Numbered from the stretch's first letter, positions 1-5,871 are shown. The stretch: 8,153 nt of DNA from an uncultured Clostridia bacterium (GCA_944380625.1 CALWIE010000108.1:1-8153); one strand, 5' to 3'. Notes: generated by a model from the sequence alone, not told the origin. Translations and numbers: made by a program.

Positions 1-706
1 GGGTCTCCTGCTCCCCGGCCAGCATTCCGGCGATCTCGCCCATTTCCGGGTTCATCCCCGTGCCGGCGACCACCGCCGTGGCGGTGCCGTAGGCGATGGC
101 GCACCCGGTGAACACCATGTTGTCCCGGTCGCCCAGGGGGGCGTTTTCCTCCACGGCCGCCTCCGCGTCCTTCTCAGAGGGGACCGACTCCCCGGTCAAA
201 GCGGACTCCTCGCTTTTCAGGCCGGCGCTTTTTAAAAGGCGGGCGTCCGCCGGGACGAAGTCCCCGGCCTCCAGGTGGATAATGTCCCCGGGCACCAGCT
301 CCCCGGCGCCGACGACCTGTTCCACCCCGTCCCGCAGCACCCGGGCGTGGGGGGCCGACATGTTCTTCAGGGCGTCCAAGGCCTTTTCCGCCTTGCTTTC
401 CTGCACCACGCCCATGACGGCGTTGAGCACCACGATCAGCAGGATCAGCGCCGGCTCGAAAAACTCCATGGGCTCCCCCTCGGTGCAGGCGATCACAAAG
501 GAGATGAGGGCGGCGATCAGCAGGATGACGATCATCACGTCTTGAAACTGCTCCAAAAACCGCCGCAGGTTTGTCTTTTTCTTTTTTTCGTTGAGCTTGT
601 TGGGGCCAAACTTCCCCAGAAGCTCCGCCGCCTGGGCGGACGTGAGCCCCCGCTGCGCGTCTGAGGAGAGACTTTTTAGGACTTCTTCTCGGGATTTACT
701 GTGCAA
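1..706 (-). CDS. P-type cation (calcium-type) ATPase, N-terminal part
   Basis: This is the first 235 residues of an ATP-driven cation pump of the P2 (SERCA/PMCA-like) group, which exports cations, typically Ca2+, across the cytoplasmic membrane. The rest runs off the left edge; family members are usually about 850-900 aa. Residues 1-45 match the cation-ATPase N-terminal domain (GLTSAQAAELLGKFGPNKL). Residues 57-74 and 84-101 are membrane helices M1 and M2. The actuator domain follows with PGDII (139-143), GDFVPADAR (148-156) and the dephosphorylation loop TGES (171-174). The phosphorylation motif DKTGT and the ion-binding helices lie outside the window, so the ion cannot be confirmed. The start is TTG at 706, chosen because AGGAGG (720-715) sits 8 bases upstream, homology reaches close to it, and no ATG precedes it. 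Its own promoter lies just upstream, so it is transcribed away from rpsT. Confidence 0.93.
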   Translation of the reverse strand, partial: MHSKSREEVLKSLSSDAQRGLTSAQAAELLGKFGPNKLNEKKKKTNLRRFLEQFQDVMIVILLIAALISFVIACTEGEPMEFFEPALILLIVVLNAVMGVVQESKAEKALDALKNMSAPHARVLRDGVEQVVGAGELVPGDIIHLEAGDFVPADARLLKSAGLKSEESALTGESVPSEKDAEAAVEENAPLGDRDNMVFTGCAIAYGTATAVVAGTGMNPEMGEIAGMLAGEQET

Positions 707-736
707 GGCAGATTCCTCCTAGGTTTTCTTGCACTC

Positions 737-765
737 AGGATACCAGGTTTTCCCCTTTTGCGCAA
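737..765 (-). promoter_or_regulatory. Promoter of the P-type ATPase gene
   Basis: Reading the minus strand, TTGCGC (765-760) is followed after exactly 17 bases by TATCCT (742-737), with TGG directly before the -10 hexamer (extended -10). The predicted start of transcription near 730 leaves a short leader containing AGGAGG. The -35 is only 3/6 to TTGACA, but the spacing, TG element and position fit a housekeeping promoter. The -35 overlaps the palindrome TTGCGCAA (758-765). Confidence 0.55.
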
Positions 766-1036
766 GGGATAAAACAGGCGGACGCCCCTTTTTTGTCAGG
801 ACACCCTTCCCCCGGCCATCGGGCGGTGGCCGCCGGCAAAGCCCTCCATGCCCCCAGAGGAGTTTCTGCTCCGGCTGCGCAACTGCCTGGCGGGCATCTC
901 CCGCAAACTGCTGGAGAACCAGGAGGAAAACCTTCCGCCCCCCCTTGGAACCCCTCTGGAGAAGGGCCCTAAAGCGGGCGCCTCCGCCCCAGGCTTTTTG
1001 GGGGACTGCCCCGGGAAAAAGGGAAAGGGGAGAAAC
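766..1036. other. Intergenic stretch without a supported gene
   Basis: Between the ATPase promoter and the rpsT promoter I see no gene with both a ribosome binding site and recognisable homology. A plus-strand frame is open from 773 to 1078. From the ATG at 848 it encodes a short helical segment (EEFLLRLRNCLAGISRKLL) that vaguely recalls the first helix of HAAS/DUF1700 proteins, then turns into low-complexity Gly/Lys/Pro sequence that runs through the rpsT promoter. No Shine-Dalgarno precedes that ATG. It could be a decayed gene fragment or chance in GC-rich DNA. A small hairpin (CCCCA 987-991 / TGGGG 999-1003) is the only other structure noted. Confidence 0.5.
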
Positions 1037-1047
1037 GGAAAAAAAGC

Positions 1048-1079
1048 TTGCTTTTTTCCCATTCTCGTGGTATTATAAT
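1048..1079 (+). promoter_or_regulatory. rpsT promoter
   Basis: TTGCTT (1048-1053), a 17-base spacer, then TATTAT (1071-1076) with TGG directly before it form an extended -10 promoter. An overlapping perfect TATAAT lies at 1074-1079. Transcription would start about 20 bases before the rpsT start codon, so the leader is very short. That leaves little room for the 5' UTR feedback structure known for S20 in E. coli. The -35 sits in the loop and right arm of a hairpin (1037-1059). Confidence 0.7.
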
Positions 1080-1107
1080 CTCTGCGTTCGAGAAGGAGGT
1101 GTGACGT

Positions 1108-1368
1108 ATGCCGAACATCAAGTCTGCTAAAAAGCGCGTGAAGGTCATCGCTGCCAAGACCATGCAGAACCGGGCCATCAACTCCCAGCTGAAGACGGAG
1201 ATCAAAAAGGCCAACGCTGCCGTTGCCGGCAATGCCGCCGACAAGGAAGCCGCCGTGCGTGTCGCTATCAAGAAGATCGACCAGGCCGCGGCCAAGGGGA
1301 TTCTGCCCAAGAACACCGCTGCCAGAAAGAAGTCCACCCTTGCCAAGAAGCTCAACGCCAGCGCGTAA
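1108..1368 (+). CDS. rpsT: 30S ribosomal protein bS20
   Basis: The product is small-subunit ribosomal protein S20, a primary 16S rRNA-binding protein that helps assemble the 30S body. It is 86 aa, the usual family length. It begins MPNIKSAKKRVKV, with the family's basic N-terminal helix, and the middle has the NRAINSQLKTEIKKA segment. The C-terminal part carries the conserved DQAAAKGILPKNTAARKKS region (about residues 58-76) and ends in KKLNASA. The start ATG follows AAGGAGGTG (1093-1101) at ideal spacing. The gene is monocistronic, bounded by its own promoter and the terminator at 1391-1436. In many Firmicutes rpsT lies near the spore protease gene gpr; that is not the case within this window. 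Confidence 0.98.
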   Translation: MPNIKSAKKRVKVIAAKTMQNRAINSQLKTEIKKANAAVAGNAADKEAAVRVAIKKIDQAAAKGILPKNTAARKKSTLAKKLNASA

Positions 1369-1390
1369 GTTTCGCCGCAGGGCCAAGTAT

Positions 1391-1436
1391 AAAAAACAGT
1401 GCGCAGGGCTTGTGTGGGCCGCTGCGCTGTTTTTTT
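1391..1436 (+). terminator. Terminator after rpsT
   Basis: The stem GCGCAG (1401-1406) / CTGCGC (1422-1427) is extended by ACA (1396-1398) / TGT (1428-1430) across a two-base GT bulge, and possibly by GGC/GCC inside. Seven T follow (1430-1436). This is a good intrinsic terminator 28 bases after the rpsT stop. Confidence 0.85.
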
Positions 1437-1469
1437 GCCTGGGGGATTGGGCTTTTGCCCATTTTTCGG

Positions 1470-1498
1470 TTGACTTTTCCGCTGGGATTGGGTATCAT
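1470..1498 (+). promoter_or_regulatory. Promoter of the 49-aa membrane protein gene
   Basis: TTGACT (1470-1475), a 17-base spacer and TATCAT (1493-1498) match the housekeeping consensus at 5/6 in both hexamers. This is the best -35 in the window. It lies just after the rpsT terminator and about 40 bases before the next start codon. Confidence 0.75.
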
Positions 1499-1545
1499 TA
1501 ACTACATAGAACGGGACATACTAAACGCAGTGGAGGTGCTCATCG

Positions 1546-1695
1546 ATGAAAAAAGGAAGCAAGCTGGCTCTGTTTATCGGGATAGTGGCTGCCGTGGCCG
1601 CTGTGGTGGCCGCCCTTTCGGCGCTGCTGCTGTACCTGGACAAGAAAAAGGACGATGAGGAGCTGGAGCATTATTTGGACTGCTCCATTCAGTGA
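1546..1695 (+). CDS. Small single-pass membrane protein (49 aa)
   Basis: This is a short gene of unknown function. The ATG follows GGAGGTG (1532-1538) by 7 bases. The product starts with MKKGSK, then has one strongly hydrophobic stretch at about residues 7-31 rich in Ala, Val and Leu. A charged segment with the core DKKKDDEEL (32-40) follows, and the end is HYLDCSIQ with a single Cys at 46. The positive N-terminus and mixed-charge tail fit a transmembrane anchor or uncleaved signal sequence; I cannot settle the orientation. It has a private sigma-A-type promoter and a private terminator, so it is very likely expressed. Synonymous positions are GC-rich like the neighbours, which supports coding. 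I do not recognise a family. It could interact with a membrane complex, but nothing nearby says which. Confidence 0.82.
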   Translation: MKKGSKLALFIGIVAAVAAVVAALSALLLYLDKKKDDEELEHYLDCSIQ

Positions 1696-1702
1696 GGGAA
1701 CA

Positions 1703-1730
1703 AGCGGCGGGCGATGCCTGCCGCTTTTTT
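1703..1730 (+). terminator. Terminator after the 49-aa gene
   Basis: The ten-pair stem AGCGGCGGGC (1703-1712) / GCCTGCCGCT (1716-1725), with one G-U pair and a three-base loop, runs directly into six T (1725-1730). It begins 8 bases after the stop codon, closing the small gene's transcript before the reductase. Confidence 0.88.
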
Positions 1731-1780
1731 GCCGCAAGGCATTTCGCAAGGCGTTTTTTTGGAAAGGAGTTTACAAACCT

Positions 1781-2698
1781 ATGAAGCAAATCCCTTTGGG
1801 TAAAAGCGGCGTGGCGGCCCCGGCCATCGGCGTGGGTTGCATGCGCATCCACAAAATGGGGGAGCAGGCCCTCTCCCGCTACATCCACACCGCCCTGGAG
1901 TGCGGGATCTCCTTCTTTGACCACGCGGACATCTACGGCAAAGGGGAGTGCGAGGCCCTGTTCGGCCGGGTCCTGGCCCAGGAGCCCGGCCTGCGGGATA
2001 AGCTCCTTCTCCAGAGCAAGTGCGGCATCCGCCCGGGGCTCTACGATTTTTCCAAGGGGCACATCCTCCGCAGCGTAGAGGGCATCCTCGCCCGCCTGCG
2101 GACCGACCATTTGGACTTCCTCCTGCTTCACCGGCCCGACGCCCTCATGGAGCCGGAAGAGGTGGGGGAGGCCTTCTCCCAGCTGGAGCGGGAGGGCAAG
2201 GTCCTCCACTTCGGGGTGAGCAATTTCAACGCCCGGCAGCTGGAGCTCCTCCAGTCCGGGGTGGGCCAGCCCCTGTGCGTCAACCAGCTCCAGTTCAGCC
2301 TCATGCACACAGGGCTTGTCTCCCACGCCCTGGAGGCCAACACCCAGTTCCCCCACGCCGCCGACCGGGACGGGGAGGTGCTGGCTTACTGCCGCCTCCA
2401 CGGGGTCACGGTCCAGGCCTGGTCCCCCTTCCAATACGGCTTTTTTGAAGGGGTTTTCGTGGACAACGAAAAATTCCCCCAGCTCAACGAAAAGCTGCGG
2501 GAGCTCTCCGAGAAGTACGGCGTCTCCAAGACGGCCTTGGCGGCGGCCTGGATCCTCCGCCACCCCGCTGGGATCCAGACCATTGTGGGCACCACCAACC
2601 CGGACCGGCTGCGGGACATCGCCACAGCCTGCGGCGTCTCCCTCTCCCGGGAGGACTGGTACGCCCTCTACCTGGCGGCCGGCAACCAGCTGCCCTGA
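1781..2698 (+). CDS. Aldo/keto reductase, YdhF-like
   Basis: The product is an NAD(P)H-dependent oxidoreductase of the aldo/keto reductase superfamily (TIM barrel, soluble), predicted to reduce aldehydes or ketones; the substrate is unknown. It is 305 aa, the usual length for this branch. The catalytic tetrad is visible: D47 and Y52 in FFDHADIYG, K80 in LQSKCG, and H117 in LLLHRPD. GKVLHFGVSNF and the C-terminal cofactor loop IVGTTNPDRLRD follow family order. The FDHADIYG and SKCG wording and the HRPD/EV spacing match E. coli YdhF more than the Fe-S-bearing AKRs; no C-terminal Cys cluster is present. I chose the ATG at 1781 because GGAAAGGAG (1761-1769) precedes it and homology begins there. 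The frame is open upstream to 1655, but that would overlap the small gene and its terminator. I see no clear promoter in the short gap after that terminator. Confidence 0.94.
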   Translation: MKQIPLGKSGVAAPAIGVGCMRIHKMGEQALSRYIHTALECGISFFDHADIYGKGECEALFGRVLAQEPGLRDKLLLQSKCGIRPGLYDFSKGHILRSVEGILARLRTDHLDFLLLHRPDALMEPEEVGEAFSQLEREGKVLHFGVSNFNARQLELLQSGVGQPLCVNQLQFSLMHTGLVSHALEANTQFPHAADRDGEVLAYCRLHGVTVQAWSPFQYGFFEGVFVDNEKFPQLNEKLRELSEKYGVSKTALAAAWILRHPAGIQTIVGTTNPDRLRDIATACGVSLSREDWYALYLAAGNQLP

Positions 2699-2710
2699 GG
2701 GCAAAAAAAG

Positions 2711-2744
2711 AAAAGCCCCCCGCCCTGCGGACGGGGGCCTTTTT
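2711..2744 (+). terminator. Terminator after the aldo/keto reductase gene
   Basis: AAAAGCCCCCCG (2711-2722) pairs with CGGGGGCCTTTT (2732-2743) apart from one internal mismatch, and ends in a T run (2740-2744). It starts 12 bases after the stop codon. The A tract opposite the T tract means it may also work in reverse. Confidence 0.85.
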
Positions 2745-2786
2745 ATGGGCCGCCGCACTTTTAGGGCTTTCTTCCCCGTGCCGGCC

Positions 2787-2864
2787 GGGCGGGAAAAACC
2801 AGGGCAGAGCCTTGCCTTTTCCCCTGTTTTCCCGTCCAATAGAGGGCGGGAAAAATTTGCCCTC
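2787..2864. repeat. Imperfect hairpin with repeated arm
   Basis: In the gap before the solute-binding protein gene, GGGCGGGAAAA (2787-2797) pairs with TTTTCCCGTCC (2827-2837), including one G-U. It continues after a two-base offset with CAGGG (2800-2804) / CCCTG (2822-2826). The left arm recurs as a direct copy (GGGCGGGAAAAA) at 2844-2855, inside a second small hairpin GAGGGC (2842-2847) / GCCCTC (2859-2864). No T run follows the large stem, so it is not a standard terminator. Function unknown. Confidence 0.5.
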
Positions 2865-2909
2865 GAAAAACTTTTTTCCAGACAAGAACTATAGAGGGAG
2901 TTTCCCTGT

Positions 2910-2921
2910 GTATACTTATAC
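2910..2921. promoter_or_regulatory. Palindrome and possible -10 upstream of the solute-binding protein gene
   Basis: GTATA (2910-2914) and TATAC (2917-2921) form a perfect dyad around CT. TATACT (2911-2916) within it could serve as a -10 element, but I find no convincing -35 at 16-18 bases. The site could be an operator, a weak promoter, or a promoter needing an activator. Just before it lies a second small dyad, AGGGA (2895-2899) / TCCCT (2903-2907). Confidence 0.35.
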
Positions 2922-2954
2922 GTAACTGTGGGTCAAAAGGAAGGAGGGACCGCT

Positions 2955-4532
2955 GTGGGAAAAAGGATCCTGGCCCTGGTGTTGGGCCTTGCCCTGCTCT
3001 GCCTGTGCGCGGGGTGCGGGCGGTTTAAAGACGGCGAGAGCTTCACCTACCTGTTGAGCCAAAACGTCACCTCCCTGGACCCGCAAACGGCCTCGGGCAG
3101 CGCGGCCGCCACGGTGATCGGCTCCCTGTTTGAGGGGCTGTGCCGCATCGACGAGGAGGGGAAGACCGTCCCCGGGGCCGCCCGCCGCTGGGAGGCCAAC
3201 GAGGACTCCACGGAGTTTACCTTCCACCTGCGTCCGGCGGCCCGCTGGAGCAACGGGGACCCCCTCACCGCCGACGATTTCGTCTTCGCCATCACCCGGG
3301 CTCTGGATCCCAACACGGGGCCGGTGGCCGAGGACATGCTCTCCATTGTGAACGCCCGGGCCTTCGCCGCCGGGGAGGCCGAGGCCTCCGCCCTGGGGGT
3401 GGCCGCGGAGGACGAGCACACCCTGGTGATCCGCCTGGAAGAGGGTAACCCGGACTTTCCCGCCCTCACTGCGGGGGCCCACTACATGCCCTGCAACCGG
3501 GAGTATTTTGAGAGCTGCGCTGGCCACTACGGCCTGTCCTCCCAGTACCTGGTCTCCAATGGTCCCTTCGCCCTGGCCAGCATCTACGCCTGGCAGACGG
3601 ACCCGGGAGAGCGCTCCATCCAGTTGGTGCGCTCGGACCACTACCGGGGGGAAAACCGGGTGCGGGCCGGCAGGGTCACCTTCCTGATCGACTACGAGGA
3701 CGCCTACAGCCAAGACCCTGTCGCCGCCCTGCTGGAAGGGGAGGTGGACGTCCTCTCCCTGGCGGAGCCCCTGGCCCAGCAGGCCGAGGAGGCCGGCTGC
3801 CTGGTGCAGGCCCTGGACGACGCGGTCACCGGGCTGCTTTTAAACCCCCAGTCGGATAAGCTGGAGAACGCCGCCCTGCGCTCCCTGTTCCTGCGCACCC
3901 TGGACCGGGAGGACCTCCTCTCCCGCCGGGAAAACGCCCGGGAGGCCCCGGGGATCATGCCCGCCTGCGTCCTCTGGGACGGGGAGGGCTACTACAGCGA
4001 CGGGAGCCGGGGCTACGTGCAGCAGGACAGCAGCGCCCCCCAGGAGATCCCCTCCCTGCTGCGGGGGCTGGATTTGGACCAGGTGCCCTCCATCACGGTG
4101 ATCTGCCGGGACGACCCGGAGTCCATCCAGGTGGCAAACGGCTTCCTGGTGGCCTGGAATGGGGCCTTGGGCAACGCCTTCAACATCGAGCCCCTGTCCG
4201 AGGAGGACTTCCAAAGCCGCATTGCCTCAGGCAGTTACGAGGCCGCCCTCTACACCCTGCGGGCAGGGGGGACCACCCCATACGACGTGCTCCGCTCCTT
4301 TGAGAGCGCCGCTTTCCCCACCCTGCTGGAGAGCGAGGCCTACGACCAGGCCCTGCGCTCCCTCACCTTCGACAGGGAGTCCTACCGCCAGGCGGAAGCC
4401 CTTTTGACAGAGGGCTATGTGTTCTACCCCCTGTTTTTGGACTCCACCTACTACGCCACCAACCCCCGCACCCGGGGGATCACCGTGGCGCCCAACCAGG
4501 TGATCGACTTCACCAACGCCCGCAAGCAGTAA
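2955..4532 (+). CDS. ABC transporter solute-binding lipoprotein, family 5 (peptide type)
   Basis: The product is an extracytoplasmic binding protein of the SBP_bac_5 group (OppA/DppA-like), which delivers oligopeptides or related solutes to an ABC importer. It is 525 aa. Residues 1-20 are a lipoprotein signal peptide ending LCLCAG, with C21 as the probable lipid anchor; the -3 position is Cys rather than the usual Leu. The conserved N-terminal region LFEGLCRID (58-66) and the family signature FHLRPAARWSNGDPLTADDF (90-109) are clear, and the later lobe ends with the weaker C-terminal motif VAPNQVIDF. The start is GTG at 2955, chosen because AAGGAGG (2941-2947) precedes it by 7 bases. The GTG at 2928 is in frame but has no ribosome site. 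No permease or ATPase genes adjoin it, so it must share a transporter encoded elsewhere or act as a sensor or scavenger. The ligand cannot be read from sequence. Confidence 0.93.
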   Translation: MGKRILALVLGLALLCLCAGCGRFKDGESFTYLLSQNVTSLDPQTASGSAAATVIGSLFEGLCRIDEEGKTVPGAARRWEANEDSTEFTFHLRPAARWSNGDPLTADDFVFAITRALDPNTGPVAEDMLSIVNARAFAAGEAEASALGVAAEDEHTLVIRLEEGNPDFPALTAGAHYMPCNREYFESCAGHYGLSSQYLVSNGPFALASIYAWQTDPGERSIQLVRSDHYRGENRVRAGRVTFLIDYEDAYSQDPVAALLEGEVDVLSLAEPLAQQAEEAGCLVQALDDAVTGLLLNPQSDKLENAALRSLFLRTLDREDLLSRRENAREAPGIMPACVLWDGEGYYSDGSRGYVQQDSSAPQEIPSLLRGLDLDQVPSITVICRDDPESIQVANGFLVAWNGALGNAFNIEPLSEEDFQSRIASGSYEAALYTLRAGGTTPYDVLRSFESAAFPTLLESEAYDQALRSLTFDRESYRQAEALLTEGYVFYPLFLDSTYYATNPRTRGITVAPNQVIDFTNARKQ

Positions 4533-4543
4533 AAAAAGCCCGC

Positions 4544-4576
4544 AAAAAATCCCCCGGGAAACCGGGGGATTTTTTT
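4544..4576. terminator. Bidirectional terminator between convergent genes
   Basis: This is a perfect 14-pair stem, AAAAAATCCCCCGG (4544-4557) with CCGGGGGATTTTTT (4562-4575), closed by a GAAA tetraloop. T runs lie on both strands. It serves the solute-binding protein gene on the plus strand. On the minus strand it overlaps the last two bases of the CpXC gene's TAA, so it terminates that transcript too. Confidence 0.93.
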
Positions 4577-5204
4577 AAATGTTTTGATACTCTTCCAGGA
4601 TCTTCCGGGCCAGGCGGGCGTCCACCTTGGCGAAGCCCTGGGGATCCACAAAGTCCAAGGACCGCAGGACCTCCTGGGACTGGCGGTACACCTCTTCCTT
4701 TGTGGAGTGGTACAGGGGCTCGTACTTCCTGGGCAGGAAGATGGCGAACTCGATCTCCCCGTTCTCCACCCGGCTGAAGTAGGCGTGGACCCGCTCCACC
4801 TTGTAGGTGCGGCGGATAATGGTGCACAGGGCGTTTTTCACCAGCTCCATGGCCACGTCGTCGTAGCCCGCGTCAAAGATCAGGATTTTCTCCTTGAGCT
4901 CCGCCAGGTTGCGGACGCTGCGCTTGGTGAAGGACTGGACCTCCTGGGTGGGCTCGGCCACGTCCCCTTCCCCCGCCGGGGTGACGCAGATCACATAGCC
5001 GGCGTCCGGGTCCGTGTAGAGGAAAGAGTAGGCCATGGCGGCGAAGTAATTGCACCGGTTGCAGCGCCAGTCGAACAGGGTCTCGTCCAGGACCCGCTGC
5101 TTGAGCTCCGGGTTCTCCTTGGCGTTGATGCCGGCGTACAGCCGGTGTTTTTGGGGCTCCCCGCACTGGGGGCAGATGATGTCCTTTGTGATTTCCGTTG
5201 ACAT
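4575..5204 (-). CDS. CpXC domain protein
   Basis: The product is a 209-aa cytoplasmic protein with a CpXC domain, a family of unknown function expected to bind zinc. The four cysteines are C11 and C14 (ICPQCGE) and C48 and C51 (WRCNRCNYF). Between them is the typical segment with NPELKQRVLDETLF (31-44), which is how I recognise the family. Residues after about 60 form a mixed alpha/beta C-terminal part that I cannot assign. The ATG at 5204 follows AGGAGG (5222-5217), which lies in the 22-base gap after the preceding gene, at a rather long 12-base spacing; no better start is seen. It is the second gene of a minus-strand unit with the 143-aa protein and has no separate promoter in the gap, so co-transcription is likely. 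The role is unknown. Confidence 0.88.
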   Translation of the reverse strand: MSTEITKDIICPQCGEPQKHRLYAGINAKENPELKQRVLDETLFDWRCNRCNYFAAMAYSFLYTDPDAGYVICVTPAGEGDVAEPTQEVQSFTKRSVRNLAELKEKILIFDAGYDDVAMELVKNALCTIIRRTYKVERVHAYFSRVENGEIEFAIFLPRKYEPLYHSTKEEVYRQSQEVLRSLDFVDPQGFAKVDARLARKILEEYQNI

Positions 5205-5226
5205 TCCCTAGTCTGTCCTCCTAGCC

Positions 5227-5658
5227 TCAGCCTTCAAAAGGCAGGTTCTCGTCCTCCTCCTGCCCGGAAGCCTCTTCCGGGGCGGGGGTTTCCGGGGCGG
5301 GCTGCTCCGGGGGGAGCGCTTCGGGCTCTTGGTCGTACTCGGCCACGTCGTCCAGGGTGACTTCCTCGCCGTCGGGGTCCTCGCAGCTGTAGAAGCCCTC
5401 CAGCTGCTTCAAGGCCAGGTCCAGGCTCTCCTCGGCCTTGTCCAGGGCGGCGCAGTGGGGCTCGGTGACAGGGTTGTCTTTGTCCCGCAGGTTGTTGTAG
5501 TAGTAGCGGCCCAGGGCCAGGTATTCCTTCTGCGCGGCCTTCTCATGGCAGCGGATCACCGTGCGGATGCGGCTCAGCTGCGCGGCGCGGCGGTTTTTGG
5601 CGCTCAGGTAGCCGGCAGCCTCGCTGACTGCCTGGCCAATTTTTTTGATAAATTCCAT
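5227..5658 (-). CDS. Helical protein with acidic Pro/Glu tail (143 aa), unknown function
   Basis: No function recognised. Residues 1-90 look all-helical. An amphipathic N-terminus (MEFIKKIGQAVSEAAGYLS) is followed by a basic helix with KNRRAAQ, then EYLALGRYYYNNLRD (45-59), then a second helix to about 90. Residues 93-143 are an acidic, Pro-rich, probably disordered tail ending NLPFEG. The arrangement recalls the N-terminal helical module of small clostridial zinc-ribbon proteins, in which a similar G-[KR]-x-Y-Y segment occurs; here no ribbon follows, but the next gene encodes a zinc-binding CpXC protein. That comparison is from memory and is an inference. The ATG at 5658 is chosen for AAAGGAAGG upstream at 7 bases. 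The frame extends further upstream to 6036 but only across the promoter and antisense to other genes. Confidence 0.82.
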   Translation of the reverse strand: MEFIKKIGQAVSEAAGYLSAKNRRAAQLSRIRTVIRCHEKAAQKEYLALGRYYYNNLRDKDNPVTEPHCAALDKAEESLDLALKQLEGFYSCEDPDGEEVTLDDVAEYDQEPEALPPEQPAPETPAPEEASGQEEDENLPFEG

Positions 5659-5700
5659 ACCGATGCCTTCCTTTCCCCCAAAAGGGCGTTTCTTTTGTCT

Positions 5701-5729
5701 ATTATACCGCAGGATGGAAAAAAATAACA
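5701..5729 (-). promoter_or_regulatory. Promoter of the 143-aa/CpXC operon
   Basis: On the minus strand a perfect TATAAT (5706-5701) lies 17 bases downstream of a weak -35, TGTTAT (5729-5724), with an intervening T tract. Transcription would start near 5694, giving a leader of about 35 bases before the ATG at 5658. Confidence 0.65.
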
Positions 5730-5782
5730 CCCCCCTTTTCAGGAAGTTTCCCCGAACCGGAAAAGAAATTTCACTTTTTTTA

Positions 5783-5795
5783 CAAGGGGCCCTTG
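5783..5795. promoter_or_regulatory. Dyad overlapping the -35 of the 73-aa gene promoter
   Basis: CAAGGG (5783-5788) and CCCTTG (5790-5795) form a perfect six-base dyad around a single G. Its right half overlaps the -35 hexamer of the plus-strand promoter. That placement suits an operator, but no binding protein is known. It could also be chance in GC-rich DNA. Confidence 0.4.
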
Positions 5796-5821
5796 CAATT
5801 TCCCCACCCTTCTGATACAGT
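5793..5821 (+). promoter_or_regulatory. Promoter of the 73-aa/sigma4-like gene pair
   Basis: TTGCAA (5793-5798), a 17-base spacer and TACAGT (5816-5821), preceded by TGA, form a moderate extended -10 promoter. It lies about 50 bases before the ATG at 5872 and diverges from the promoter at 5701-5729. Confidence 0.55.
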
Positions 5822-5871
5822 ATGGGGCGCAACAGAACAAATATTCGATTTTGCGGAAAGGAGTTGTCCCC

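Noticed and set aside
796..1386. Minus-strand open frame covering rpsT and the upstream gap
   Set aside because: It is antisense to rpsT, and its upstream part is low complexity with no ribosome site.
1655..1780. Upstream extension of the reductase frame
   Set aside because: It would overlap the 49-aa gene and its terminator and add 42 residues outside the family; the ATG at 1781 has a proper ribosome site.
1574..2839. Long minus-strand open frame (421 codons) opposite the reductase
   Set aside because: It is antisense to a gene with full aldo/keto reductase motifs, has no recognisable domains and crosses two terminators; it is a by-product of GC-rich third positions.
2928..2954. GTG start at 2928 for the solute-binding protein
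   Set aside because: No ribosome site precedes it, and AAGGAGG lies inside this segment at ideal spacing for the GTG at 2955.
2916..3713. Minus-strand open frame opposite the solute-binding protein gene
   Set aside because: The translation is low-complexity Gly/Val/Pro-rich with no family match, and the other strand has clear SBP_bac_5 motifs.
4584..5201. Plus-strand open frame opposite the CpXC gene
   Set aside because: The minus strand has the four-Cys CpXC pattern, ribosome site and terminator; the plus-strand product is repetitive Val/Gly/Leu-rich sequence without motifs.
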